Shown here: positions 40,723-49,880 of the stretch, one piece after another | How positions within the stretch are numbered: the stretch's first letter is position 1 | How the letters are laid out: each line of letters begins with the position of its first letter | From: Empedobacter falsenii | GTDB taxonomy: Bacteria; Bacteroidota; Bacteroidia; Flavobacteriales; Weeksellaceae | NCBI RefSeq assembly: GCF_019308355.1 | Contig: NZ_JAAGKM010000007.1 | Coordinates: 35,051 to 99,050, forward strand | Direction: 5' to 3' | Length of the DNA: 64,000 nt | Position numbers and translations under genes: made by a program | Notes under the pieces: generated by a model | Database searches by the model: none | What the model saw: only the letters and a program-made list of their open reading frames with translations | What the model was told of the DNA's origin: nothing

Positions 40723-42105
40723 ATGTCTCTAATCAAATCTATTTCAGGTTTTCGTGGAACAATCGGAGGAAAACCGGGAGATAATTTAACTCCTATAGAC
40801 GCTGTAAAATTCGCAGCTGCTTACGGAACTTGGCTTAAGAATCAATCAAATCAATCAGAATATAAAGTAATTGTAGGGCGCGACGCTCGTATTTCTGGAC
40901 AAATGGTTTCTCAATTAGTTTGTTCAACTTTACAAGGATTAGGAATTAATGTTGTCGATTTAGGTTTATCTACAACGCCAACTGTAGAAGTTATGGTGAC
41001 ACATTTGCATGCAGATGGAGGAATTATTTTAACTGCTTCTCACAATCCAAAAGAATGGAATGCATTGAAATTATTGAATGCAAAAGGAGAATTTGTTTCT
41101 GCTGCAGATGGCGCACAAATTTTAGCTTTCGCAGATAAAGATGATTATACATTTGCTGAAGTTGATGATTTAGGTTCTTATGAAACTTTTGATGATGCAA
41201 TTGATTTACATATCGAGAAAATTTTGGCTTTGCCATTAGTGAATGCAAAAGCGATTCAAGAGAAAAATTTCAAAGTTGCGATTGATGCGGTAAATTCAAC
41301 TGGAGGAATTGCAATTCCTAAGTTGTTACAACGTTTAGGTGTGATTCATTACGATATGTATTGCGAACCAAACGGGAATTTTCCACATAATCCAGAGCCT
41401 TTAAAAGAACATTTAGGTGATATTTGTAAAAAAGTAATCGACGAACAAGCTGATTTCGGAATTGTAGTAGATCCAGATGTTGACCGTTTAGCAATTATCG
41501 ACGAAAAAGGTGAAATGTTTGGAGAAGAATACACATTAGTTGCAGTCGCAGATTATGTATTATCAAAAACGCCTTCAGCAACAGTTTCTAACTTATCATC
41601 TTCTCGTGCATTACGCGATATTTCTGAAAAATATGGTCAAAAATATTCGCCATCAGCAGTTGGAGAAGTGAATGTTGTGGTTGAAATGAAAAACGTTGAC
41701 GCTAAAATTGGTGGAGAAGGAAACGGTGGAATTATTTATCCAGAATTGCACTACGGACGCGATTCTTTAGTAGGAATTGCTTTATTCTTGACATATTTAG
41801 CTGAACAAGATAAATCAGTTTCTGAAATTAGAGCTTCTTTTCCAGCATATTTTATGGCGAAAAAGAAAATCGAATTAACACCAGAAATCAATGTGGACGA
41901 ATTGTTAGTGAAAATTCAAGAAGTTTACAAAAACGAAGAAATCAATACTGTTGATGGAGTTAAAATTGATTTCCCTACAGAATGGGTTCATTTAAGAAAA
42001 TCAAACACAGAGCCAATTATTCGTATTTATACTGAAAGTACTTCAGAAGAAAATGCAAATAAATTAGCTGATAAAATGATCGAAAGCATCAAAAATATTA
42101 TCTAA
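40723..42105 (+). CDS. glmM: phosphoglucosamine mutase
   Basis: The 460-residue alpha-D-phosphohexomutase starts MSLIKSISGFRGTIGGKPG. It shows the phosphoserine loop GIILTASHNPKEWNALKLL, the metal loop VDPDVDRLAI, GEGNGGIIYPELHYGRD (a form typical of Bacteroidota GlmM-like enzymes) and the phosphate loop RKSNTEPIIRIY. It should convert glucosamine 6-phosphate to glucosamine 1-phosphate for UDP-GlcNAc; phosphomannomutase activity is the alternative. I chose 40723 over a start eight codons earlier because the -7 promoter box overlaps the latter. Confidence 0.88.
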   Translation: MSLIKSISGFRGTIGGKPGDNLTPIDAVKFAAAYGTWLKNQSNQSEYKVIVGRDARISGQMVSQLVCSTLQGLGINVVDLGLSTTPTVEVMVTHLHADGGIILTASHNPKEWNALKLLNAKGEFVSAADGAQILAFADKDDYTFAEVDDLGSYETFDDAIDLHIEKILALPLVNAKAIQEKNFKVAIDAVNSTGGIAIPKLLQRLGVIHYDMYCEPNGNFPHNPEPLKEHLGDICKKVIDEQADFGIVVDPDVDRLAIIDEKGEMFGEEYTLVAVADYVLSKTPSATVSNLSSSRALRDISEKYGQKYSPSAVGEVNVVVEMKNVDAKIGGEGNGGIIYPELHYGRDSLVGIALFLTYLAEQDKSVSEIRASFPAYFMAKKKIELTPEINVDELLVKIQEVYKNEEINTVDGVKIDFPTEWVHLRKSNTEPIIRIYTESTSEENANKLADKMIESIKNII

Positions 42106-42129
42106 AACAATCTATTTTAATTGTTTAAC

Positions 42130-42174
42130 AAATGTGCAAAACTCTAACAATTCGTTATGATTTTTGCACATTTT
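42130..42174 (+). terminator. terminator-like hairpin after glmM
   Basis: AAATGTGCAAAA pairs with TTTTTGCACATTTT across a 19-nt loop, followed by a T-rich run. The loop is long, so strength is uncertain. Confidence 0.6.
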
Positions 42175-42197
42175 ATTTTGTAAATTAGTCTAATACT

Positions 42198-43577
42198 ATG
42201 GACGAAGATTTTTTTAATAGCGAGCTAATTGAAGGTTTTGAGCAAATGCTTGACAATCGTGAATATAGATATTACGATTCGGAGGATTTGGTCGAAATTA
42301 TAGAGTTCTATCTTGAAGTAAATGATAGCGAATATGCGAAACGTGCGTTGGATTTTGCAGAAAAAATGCATCCCGAGAATATAGATATCAAAATCAAGAG
42401 AATTGAATATTTTCTTACAATTGAGGATTTAAAAAAAGCTGCAAAACTCATCAAAGATTTAAAGGATTTAGCTGCAAACGAGTTAGATTATCTTTTGGTA
42501 CAAGCGCGTTTTTGGGGAATGAAAAATATGCCTCGAAAAGCGATAAGTTTTTATGAAGAAGCTTTGCAAATAGACGACGAAGAAACTGATTTTATTTGCA
42601 ATTGTATCGGAAATGAATATTTGAATTTAGATGAAGTTCATTCTGCGTTGATTGCTTTCAGAAAAGCATTGAAATTCAATCCAGAAAACGATTATACTTT
42701 CTATTCTATCATTCAATGTTACGAGGAAATTCATAATCCTGATGAATGCATCGAATTTCTGAAAGATTTTATTGACGATAATCCATATTCGGAAGTTTCT
42801 TGGTTGCAACTTGGTCTGTTGTACAATCACAAAAAAATGTATGACGAAGCTATAAATGCGTTGGATTACGTGCTCGCGATTAATCCTAACTCTATTGTTG
42901 GTCATGCTAACAAAGCAGTTTCATTGGAAGAATTAGGAGAATACAATAAAGCAATAGAAACACTAGAAGAAACATTAGAATTTGATGATTCGCCAGCTGT
43001 TACGCATATGAAAATTGGTGAATTGTACGAAAAGTTAGAGAAACCACAAAAAGCATTAAAAGCTTATCATATTGCGATAAAAGAAGATCCACAATTGGAT
43101 AAAGTTTGGGCAAAAGCAGCTTCGCTTTACAACAAATTAGAAAATATTGAAGAAGCCGAATATTACATTCAGCGTGCAATAGAATTGAATGGTGATAGTT
43201 ACGAATATTATACAGATTCAACTTACTATTTTCTGAAACAAATGAAGTTTGAGGAAGCTATAAAAAACCTTTCGAAATTGGTTCAATTAAAACCTTTGGT
43301 TTTCAATACTTGGTTTGCTTACGTCGAAACTTTAATTGCTGTTGGCGAATACGAGGAAGCGATTGCAGTCTTATTAACAGGCGCTTTGAAGAATTTTAAT
43401 CGTGCCGAATTTTTCTATCAATTAAGCAATGTTTATTATATTACAGAGCAAGATCAATTAGGAAATGAAGCGTTGCAAAATGCATTAAGTTTGGATCGAA
43501 ATTTAAAAGATTCAATGATTGAATATTATCCGATTTTAGAAGAAAAAATCAATCAAATTTCTGGAAACAACGAATAA
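42198..43577 (+). CDS. tetratricopeptide repeat protein
   Basis: The 459-residue protein is made of about ten TPR units, for example MPRKAISFYEEALQID, VHSALIAFRKALKFNP, YDEAINALDYVLAINP and PQKALKAYHIAIKEDP. No signal peptide is present, so it is probably cytoplasmic. TPR proteins scaffold complexes; the partner is unknown. It lies 92 bp after glmM behind a hairpin, and a terminator follows. Confidence 0.9.
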   Translation: MDEDFFNSELIEGFEQMLDNREYRYYDSEDLVEIIEFYLEVNDSEYAKRALDFAEKMHPENIDIKIKRIEYFLTIEDLKKAAKLIKDLKDLAANELDYLLVQARFWGMKNMPRKAISFYEEALQIDDEETDFICNCIGNEYLNLDEVHSALIAFRKALKFNPENDYTFYSIIQCYEEIHNPDECIEFLKDFIDDNPYSEVSWLQLGLLYNHKKMYDEAINALDYVLAINPNSIVGHANKAVSLEELGEYNKAIETLEETLEFDDSPAVTHMKIGELYEKLEKPQKALKAYHIAIKEDPQLDKVWAKAASLYNKLENIEEAEYYIQRAIELNGDSYEYYTDSTYYFLKQMKFEEAIKNLSKLVQLKPLVFNTWFAYVETLIAVGEYEEAIAVLLTGALKNFNRAEFFYQLSNVYYITEQDQLGNEALQNALSLDRNLKDSMIEYYPILEEKINQISGNNE

Positions 43578-43589
43578 AATATAATTCTT

Positions 43590-43615
43590 AAGCCATCTTT
43601 TTAGATGGCTTTTTT
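43590..43615 (+). terminator. intrinsic terminator after the TPR gene
   Basis: AAGCCATC and GATGGCTT form the stem around a short TTTTTA loop, followed by six Ts. Confidence 0.85.
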
Positions 43616-43679
43616 CTTCATAGTAAAATAACACAGGTTTGTTCAAAAAAACTTAACTTTATGAAACTAAACAAGCCTT

Positions 43680-44273
43680 ATGAACTTTGTCGCACATCAA
43701 TATTTATCTTTCGGAAATCAATCGCTTCAGATTGGAAATTTGCTTGGAGAAATTGTTAAAGGAAAACAATATCTAGATTTTCCAGAAGAAATTCAGAAAG
43801 GGATTTTATTGCATCGTTCGATTGATACATTTACAGATTCTCACGAAACGGTGAAGAAAAGCTCAAGTTATTTTCACGAAACACAGCACAAATTTGCACC
43901 AATTATTATTGATGTAATTTATGATTATTTTTTGATTAAATATTGGAATAATTATTCTGAAACTCCTTTCGAAAAATTCAAAACAGATTGTTATCAATTA
44001 TTTAAGGATGAATACAATTCGTTTCCAAAAAAACTACAAGAAACCATTTTTTATTTGTTGAAATATGATTGGTTCGAAAATTATTCGACCATAGAAGGTG
44101 TTCAAAAAACACTGAAAGGAATTGGAAGTCGGGCTAAATTTCAGAATAATTTGCATCAAATCATTCCCGAATTTGAAAAAAATTATTCTAATCTCGAAAC
44201 TGATTTTCTATCATTTTTTCCTCAAATTCAAACGCATTGTAAGAACTTTGTATTCGTTGATTCTCAAGTCTAA
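43680..44273 (+). CDS. AcpH-like acyl carrier protein phosphodiesterase (DUF479)
   Basis: The 197-residue all-helical protein starts MNFVAHQYLSFGNQSLQIGN and has the HD-like metal motif HRSIDTFTDSHE at about residues 45-56, both typical of the AcpH family, which removes 4'-phosphopantetheine from acyl carrier protein in E. coli. Enzymatic activity in Bacteroidota has not been shown as far as I know. It stands alone, 63 bp before the carboxylase gene. Confidence 0.85.
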   Translation: MNFVAHQYLSFGNQSLQIGNLLGEIVKGKQYLDFPEEIQKGILLHRSIDTFTDSHETVKKSSSYFHETQHKFAPIIIDVIYDYFLIKYWNNYSETPFEKFKTDCYQLFKDEYNSFPKKLQETIFYLLKYDWFENYSTIEGVQKTLKGIGSRAKFQNNLHQIIPEFEKNYSNLETDFLSFFPQIQTHCKNFVFVDSQV

Positions 44274-44336
44274 ATTTCATTTTAAGAATTCGATAAAATT
44301 CATTAGTTTAGGGCTGTAAACAAACAGAAAACCACA

Positions 44337-45965
44337 ATGGATTTAACTTTTAATAAAAGAGAGGATCATAACAAATTATTACTTTCAAAACTACGCCAAA
44401 AACTGAAACAAGTTTACCTTGGCGGAGGTCAAAAAAGAATTGATGCGTTGCATAGCAAAGGAAAAATGTCTGCAAGAGAACGTATTGATTATCTTTTAGA
44501 CGAAAAAAAACCGAACATTGAGATTGGTGCTTTAACAGGCGATGAAATGTACAAAGAACACGGCGGATGTCCTTCGGGAGGTGTTGTTGTAAAAATTGGT
44601 TACATTTCTGGCAAACAATGTATTGTTGTTGCGAATGATGCAACTGTAAAAGCTGGTGCTTGGTTCCCAATTACAGGTAAAAAGAATTTGCGTGCGCAAG
44701 AAATTGCGATGGAAAATAAATTACCAATTATTTATTTAGTGGACAGCGCAGGTGTTTATTTACCAATGCAAGATGAGATTTTTCCTGATAAAGAAATGTT
44801 TGGTCGAATTTTCCGCAATAATGCAATCATGTCATCAATGGGAATTACTCAAATTTCTGCTGTGATGGGAAGTTGTGTTGCTGGTGGAGCATATTTACCA
44901 ATTATGAGCGACGAAGCAATGATTGTAGACAAAACGGGTTCTATTTTCTTAGCTGGAAGTTATTTGGTAAAAGCTGCTATTGGAGAAGACATCGACAACG
45001 AAACTTTAGGTGGAGCAACAACACATTGCGAAATCTCTGGTGTGACTGATTATAAAGCAAAAGATGATAAAGATGCGTTGGATAGAATAAAATCTATCGT
45101 TGGTAAAATTGGTGATTATGAAAAAGCTGGATTTAATCGAATTGAAGCAGCTAAACCTGCTTTAGATGAGCAAGAAATCTATGGTATTTTACCTGAATCT
45201 CGTGCTGAGCAGTACGATATGTATGAGATTATTAACAGAATTGTTGATAACTCGGAATTGGACGAATATAAGCCTGATTATGGGAAATCAATCATCTGTA
45301 CGTATGCGCGAATTGATGGTTGGGCGGTTGGAATTGTAGCTAATCAACGTAAAATTGTGAAGTCTAAAAAAGACGGAATGCAGTTTGGTGGCGTGATTTA
45401 TTCAGATTCTGCAGATAAAGCAACTCGTTTTATTGCGAATTGTAACCAAAAGAAAATTCCGTTAGTTTTCTTACAAGATGTAACTGGTTTTATGGTTGGA
45501 TCTAAATCTGAACATGGTGGTATTATCAAAGATGGTGCGAAAATGGTAAATGCAGTTTCGAATTCTGTTGTTCCAAAATTCACGATTATAGTTGGAAATT
45601 CTTATGGCGCAGGAAACTATGCTATGTGTGGAAAAGCATATGATCCTAGATTAATTACAGCTTGGCCTTCGGCTCAATTGGCAGTTATGGGAGGTGAACA
45701 GGCTGCGAAAGTTTTGTTACAAATAAAAGAAGCCACTTTGAAAGCACAAGGTGTAGAAGTTGATGAAGTGAAAAAGCAAGAACTTTTGAACGAAATTACA
45801 GCAAAATACAATGATGAAACAAGTCCTTATTATGCTGCGGCACGTTTGTGGACAGATGGAATTATTGATCCTTTGGATACGCGTAAATGGATTTCGATGG
45901 GAATTGAAGCTGCAAATCATGCTCCGATTGAAAAACAATTTAATTTAGGTGTTATTCAAGTTTAG
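44337..45965 (+). CDS. acyl-CoA carboxylase beta (carboxyltransferase) subunit
   Basis: The 542-residue protein has the two-lobed carboxyltransferase fold: KMSARERIDYLLD near the N-terminus, VDSAGVYLP, GGAYLPIMSDEAMIV and C-terminal GNSYGAGNYAMCGKAYDPRL with AVMGGEQAAKVL. The VYLPMQDEIFPD segment is that of methylcrotonyl-CoA carboxylase beta subunits, so leucine breakdown is the likeliest role; geranyl- or propionyl-CoA are alternatives. The biotin-carrying alpha subunit is not in the window. Confidence 0.88.
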   Translation: MDLTFNKREDHNKLLLSKLRQKLKQVYLGGGQKRIDALHSKGKMSARERIDYLLDEKKPNIEIGALTGDEMYKEHGGCPSGGVVVKIGYISGKQCIVVANDATVKAGAWFPITGKKNLRAQEIAMENKLPIIYLVDSAGVYLPMQDEIFPDKEMFGRIFRNNAIMSSMGITQISAVMGSCVAGGAYLPIMSDEAMIVDKTGSIFLAGSYLVKAAIGEDIDNETLGGATTHCEISGVTDYKAKDDKDALDRIKSIVGKIGDYEKAGFNRIEAAKPALDEQEIYGILPESRAEQYDMYEIINRIVDNSELDEYKPDYGKSIICTYARIDGWAVGIVANQRKIVKSKKDGMQFGGVIYSDSADKATRFIANCNQKKIPLVFLQDVTGFMVGSKSEHGGIIKDGAKMVNAVSNSVVPKFTIIVGNSYGAGNYAMCGKAYDPRLITAWPSAQLAVMGGEQAAKVLLQIKEATLKAQGVEVDEVKKQELLNEITAKYNDETSPYYAAARLWTDGIIDPLDTRKWISMGIEAANHAPIEKQFNLGVIQV

Positions 45966-45989
45966 AAAAACAAAAATATTTTTAAAAAT

Positions 45990-46022
45990 AAAAAGAGAAT
46001 CCTAAAATTGGATTCTCTTTTT
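45990..46022. terminator. bidirectional terminator at the end of the polysaccharide locus
   Basis: AAAAGAGAATCC pairs with GGATTCTCTTTT across a 7-nt loop with A/T runs on both sides. It separates the carboxylase gene from the convergent polysaccharide operon. Confidence 0.85.
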
Positions 46023-46596
46023 ATTTTTTGAATATTGTTTGAAACATGTAAATCAAATCTTGTCGAAAACTCCAATTCTTTACATATTCTACATTGATCT
46101 TAACTTTATCTGGCCAAAGAATTTCATCATTATATTTGATTGGATCATTTACATTGGATAAAATTTCTTCTTCTTTACGATATTTCAATTGAGCAGGACC
46201 AGTAATTCCAGGTTTAACTTTCAACATCAATCTATCCTCTCCAATCAATTTATCTGCATAACCAGCAACATCTGGACGAGGACCAACAAAACTCATTTCT
46301 CCTTTTAGGATATTAAACAATTGTGGTAATTCATCCAATTTATAATCTCGAAGAACCTTTCCTATTTTGGTAATTTGATGTTGATCGGTTGTTATTGTCG
46401 ATTTTGAAATACCTTTTATCGTTCTGATTTTATAAATATTAAAAAACCTTCCATTCTTCCCTATTCTTTTCTGTGTAAAAACACCAAATTCATTGGTATC
46501 GATAGAACTTATGATAATTAACAAAACAATTAATCCCACTAAAAAAATTAGTAGGATTAATGCAAGTATATAATCAAATATGTTCTTTAAAATCAT
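46021..46596 (-). CDS. sugar transferase, PglC/WcaJ catalytic-core type
   Basis: The 191-residue monotopic phosphoglycosyl transferase has one N-terminal membrane helix (about 7-29), then TQKRIGKNGRFFNIYKIRTI, the catalytic DE-type segment LDELPQLFNILKGEMSFVGPRP and the conserved C-terminal VKPGITGPAQ. It lacks the extra N-terminal helices of WbaP/WcaJ, so it is the minimal PglC form. It moves a sugar phosphate from a UDP sugar to undecaprenyl phosphate. It is the last gene of the polysaccharide operon. Confidence 0.92.
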   Translation of the reverse strand: MILKNIFDYILALILLIFLVGLIVLLIIISSIDTNEFGVFTQKRIGKNGRFFNIYKIRTIKGISKSTITTDQHQITKIGKVLRDYKLDELPQLFNILKGEMSFVGPRPDVAGYADKLIGEDRLMLKVKPGITGPAQLKYRKEEEILSNVNDPIKYNDEILWPDKVKINVEYVKNWSFRQDLIYMFQTIFKK

Positions 46597-46603
46597 TTTT
46601 CAA

Positions 46604-49081
46604 TTAAAAGAATTTACTTTTAATTCGAGAAGCTAAACGTTTTATTTTTCCGAATGATGAATTATCAAAGTTTTCATCTCCAGCAAAATATCCGTAACCA
46701 TAGCCATATCCGTAACCGTATCCATAACCGTATCCGTAACCGTAACCAGTTTTAATTTGGAAATCGTTGAATATAATTCCGACATTCGAAACCTCACCTT
46801 CATCATATTTATTAGAAATCGCATTGATAAAGTTTTTCTCCGAATAATTGTAACGTGTTACATACAATGTACAGTCTGCATAACGCATCAAATCGTACGA
46901 ATCTGTTACCAAACCAATCGGTGGTGAATCTATAATTACAAATTCATATTTCTCTTTCAATTCAGTAAATAATTGATCCATTCGTTTACTTAAAATCAAT
47001 TCTGAAGGATTTGGAGGAATTGGACCTGCTGTAATGATATCTAAATTTGGTAAAATTGTACGTTGCGTAATTTGATTTAAGTCTAAATCTCCAGCAACAT
47101 AATCCGTTACGCCTAATTTATTATTAATATTAAAATCATCAAATATTTTTGGTTTACGTAAATCTAATCCAATCAGAACCGTTTTCTTATCCATAGAACC
47201 GATTGAACTCGCAATATTCATCGCGTTGAAAGTCTTTCCTTCATCTCCAATGAATGAGGTTACCAAAATCGTTTTATTATTTTCTTCAAGTCCTGGATTC
47301 TTGTATAAATATTTCAGATTAGAACGAATTGATCTAAACGATTCAGAAATTCCTGATTTTGGATTGTTGATTACAACTAAAGGTGAATTATCTCCCAAAG
47401 GACCAACTAAACCAATAATTGGAATATGTGTACGACTTGTAATATCTTTTAAAACACGAACTTTGAAGTCTAATAATTCTTTAATCACAACATAAATCAA
47501 AGGAATCAATAAACCAATTCCCAAAGCTATTAAATAATTACGCTGCGGATTTGGATAAATAGAACCTTGTCCTTGATTTTTAGCTGGATCAATAATCGTG
47601 ATATCAGATACGATAGATGCTAAAGATAAATCTGTTGTATTTAATTGATTAATTAAAGTTGAATATAATGTACTATTTAATTCAAATCCACGATTTGCTT
47701 CAACAAATTCAATTTCTTCGTATGGTAAATCTTTTGCTTTGAATTCAGATTCCGTTAACTTAGCGTTAATCATTGATAGATCTGTATTCAGCTTTTGTAA
47801 ATGTGCATTAACTACATTCGAAATACTATTTCTTGTTTTAGCTAATTGGCGATCTATTTCTCTAATTTCATCAGTGTTCGCTTTATAAACTTTTAACATT
47901 TGCTCGCGCTGATTCTCAAGACCTTCTAATTGATCTACATTCGTCATGTAATATGACACATCAAGACCAGCAATATTAAGCGCAATTAAATTATCAACAC
48001 TACTCGATTTTTTAGGCATTAAACGATGTAATGCATTAATTTTCTCTTCTACAGTTACACGTTCTTTATCTAATTCAGTAAGTTTACCTAAAAGCTCACC
48101 TTTTTTTGAATCGAAATTATAAACTCCTGTTTTCTTCTGTAACTCTTGTAAATTATCTGTCGCACTATCTAATTTAAGTTTAACAGCTGCGATTCGTTCT
48201 TGTAAATATTTTCGAGTTTGAAAAGCAGATAGATTTCTTTCTGCTAATTCGTTTTTAATTAAAACTTGAATAGAGTTATTTAACAAATCAACCGCTTCAT
48301 TCAAACTTTCAGCATTTTTTGATACAGCTATTATACTTGAAATTTTAGATGGATTTGTAACACTAAAATTCTGTACTGCTCTCCCAGTTGCATCTTTGAT
48401 TGTGACTAATTTAAATGATATTGAGCTCTCAGAAAATGGTACATTTGAACGAGTCAACATGATTTTATAATTTTTACCTACCATCCATTGATTATAATAA
48501 CCAATTTTAGGTAAATTCAACTCGTCAGACTTTATAATACTATCTTTAGTAAACTGATATAAAGAACCATTTTTGTTCTCGACTTCAAAATAAAAAGAGT
48601 TATGATCTTTAGGTTTTACTTTTACATCAACATAAGCAACTTGTTGATGTAAAGTATCAATATGAACATGAAAAGGAGCATCTAATTTATATATATTAGA
48701 TTTTTTTAAACGTCCTTCTTCTGTATAATAAATATAAGATTCTGTCCTTTTAACAACTTTTTCGTTATGTATACGAGAAGTTAATGTATACGATAACCCA
48801 TCGATTTTATTTGCATTTCCTCCCCAAATAAAGTTAATAGAATTCGAAGCTAATGAATTATTAGCAGAACTATTATCTTTAATTTTAAATGTTGTATTTG
48901 CTGTATAAATTTTGTTCAGCTTCCAATTATTAAGATAATAGGCAACTGCTAATGCTATAAGCATCGAGATTATGTATAATGGCCAAGCATTTAACAACCT
49001 TGGTATAAGTCTTTCTATATCAATAAAGTCAGATTGTTTTTTCTTACTTTTTTGATCAATAGTTGTAGTTGTGTTTGCCAT
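46604..49081 (-). CDS. Wzc-type polysaccharide tyrosine autokinase with Gly-Tyr tail
   Basis: The 825-residue inner-membrane protein has a membrane helix at about 35-50, a large periplasmic Wzz/GNVR coiled-coil region (about 60-500), a second helix at about 515-535, and a cytoplasmic BY-kinase domain with Walker A (GDEGKT, Lys616), Walker A' (VLIGLDLRKP) and Walker B (FVIIDSPP). The C-terminal tyrosine cluster is unusual: ten consecutive Gly-Tyr pairs at residues 779-798, then a basic tail. Wzc kinases control polymer length and export by cycling tail phosphorylation. Confidence 0.94.
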   Translation of the reverse strand: MANTTTTIDQKSKKKQSDFIDIERLIPRLLNAWPLYIISMLIALAVAYYLNNWKLNKIYTANTTFKIKDNSSANNSLASNSINFIWGGNANKIDGLSYTLTSRIHNEKVVKRTESYIYYTEEGRLKKSNIYKLDAPFHVHIDTLHQQVAYVDVKVKPKDHNSFYFEVENKNGSLYQFTKDSIIKSDELNLPKIGYYNQWMVGKNYKIMLTRSNVPFSESSISFKLVTIKDATGRAVQNFSVTNPSKISSIIAVSKNAESLNEAVDLLNNSIQVLIKNELAERNLSAFQTRKYLQERIAAVKLKLDSATDNLQELQKKTGVYNFDSKKGELLGKLTELDKERVTVEEKINALHRLMPKKSSSVDNLIALNIAGLDVSYYMTNVDQLEGLENQREQMLKVYKANTDEIREIDRQLAKTRNSISNVVNAHLQKLNTDLSMINAKLTESEFKAKDLPYEEIEFVEANRGFELNSTLYSTLINQLNTTDLSLASIVSDITIIDPAKNQGQGSIYPNPQRNYLIALGIGLLIPLIYVVIKELLDFKVRVLKDITSRTHIPIIGLVGPLGDNSPLVVINNPKSGISESFRSIRSNLKYLYKNPGLEENNKTILVTSFIGDEGKTFNAMNIASSIGSMDKKTVLIGLDLRKPKIFDDFNINNKLGVTDYVAGDLDLNQITQRTILPNLDIITAGPIPPNPSELILSKRMDQLFTELKEKYEFVIIDSPPIGLVTDSYDLMRYADCTLYVTRYNYSEKNFINAISNKYDEGEVSNVGIIFNDFQIKTGYGYGYGYGYGYGYGYGYGYFAGDENFDNSSFGKIKRLASRIKSKFF
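46688..46747 (-). repeat. ten-unit 6-bp repeat encoding (Gly-Tyr)10
   Basis: Ten tandem GGN-TAY hexamers (GGT/GGA/GGC with TAC/TAT) encode residues 779-798 of the tyrosine kinase. Changes in copy number would stay in frame and only alter the number of tyrosines. Confidence 0.9.
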
Positions 49082-49083
49082 CT

Positions 49084-49878
49084 TTAAATTTTATCAAAAA
49101 ATAAATAAACACCCAAAATTGTTGCGATTGCTCCCATTACAGTAGTTACTACTGTCAGAGGATTAAGTCCTACACCCCATACTTTTTCTTTACGAGGGTT
49201 AACAACAATAATATCATTATTCTGAATCCAGTAATACTCAGAATTCATAATAGATTCTTTTGTTAAATCCACATAAACTTGTTTTGTACCATCTAAATCT
49301 GTTCTAATAATTCGAATATTTTTTAAATCTGCATAAATATTATTCGATCCTGTTTTTGAAAAAGCTTCTAAAATTGTTAAGTCTCTTTTGTTTGCTCTAT
49401 ACGTACCTTGTTGAACCTCTCCTACAATAGTATACTCAATACCTGCCAAGTTAACGTCGATAAAAGTTCCTTTTTCATCATAGATTTTATAAAACTCATC
49501 TTGGATTTTCTTACGCGCCTGTTCTATAGTTAATCCTTCTAAATGAACAAAACCTATTCTAGGTAATTCTATATTTCCATCTTTTCTAACTACCACTCCA
49601 GAATTTTCTCCTTGTGCAAAAGTTCTATTCCCTGAAGATATAAAATCACTAAGTATCCCCATTGATTCTCTAGATGCTGAAGAAACATTTATTAATACTC
49701 GATCCCCTTTCTGAATATAATATTCTGGCTTATCAAAAGTTATTTTACCATTTGTATCTAATTTTAAATTTGGATCAGGTTGAATTAATTGAACATCTTT
49801 TAATGATATACACGAAAATAAATTCATGAGGATCAATAAAATTACAGTTTTGGTTAAAGTTGATTTTAAGTAATGCAT
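49084..49878 (-). CDS. Wza-type polysaccharide export lipoprotein
   Basis: The 264-residue protein has a lipoprotein signal with Cys23 (NLFSCISL), a Poly_export domain (YYIQKGDRVLINVSS) and a SLBB domain (EYTIVGEVQQGTYRANKRDLTILEAFSKTG), then a C-terminal membrane helix at about 240-262. It is shorter than E. coli Wza, as is usual in Bacteroidota. It forms the outer-membrane channel for the polymer and pairs with the Wzc-type kinase 2 bp downstream. Confidence 0.93.
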   Translation of the reverse strand: MHYLKSTLTKTVILLILMNLFSCISLKDVQLIQPDPNLKLDTNGKITFDKPEYYIQKGDRVLINVSSASRESMGILSDFISSGNRTFAQGENSGVVVRKDGNIELPRIGFVHLEGLTIEQARKKIQDEFYKIYDEKGTFIDVNLAGIEYTIVGEVQQGTYRANKRDLTILEAFSKTGSNNIYADLKNIRIIRTDLDGTKQVYVDLTKESIMNSEYYWIQNNDIIVVNPRKEKVWGVGLNPLTVVTTVMGAIATILGVYLFFDKI

Positions 49879-49880
49879 TT

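Noticed and set aside
46688..46747. CRISPR-like tandem array
   Set aside because: Units are contiguous hexamers with no spacers and are translated as Gly-Tyr pairs.
46642..46824. small minus-strand frame over the Gly-Tyr repeat
   Set aside because: It is a shifted reading of the same 6-bp repeat inside the kinase gene.
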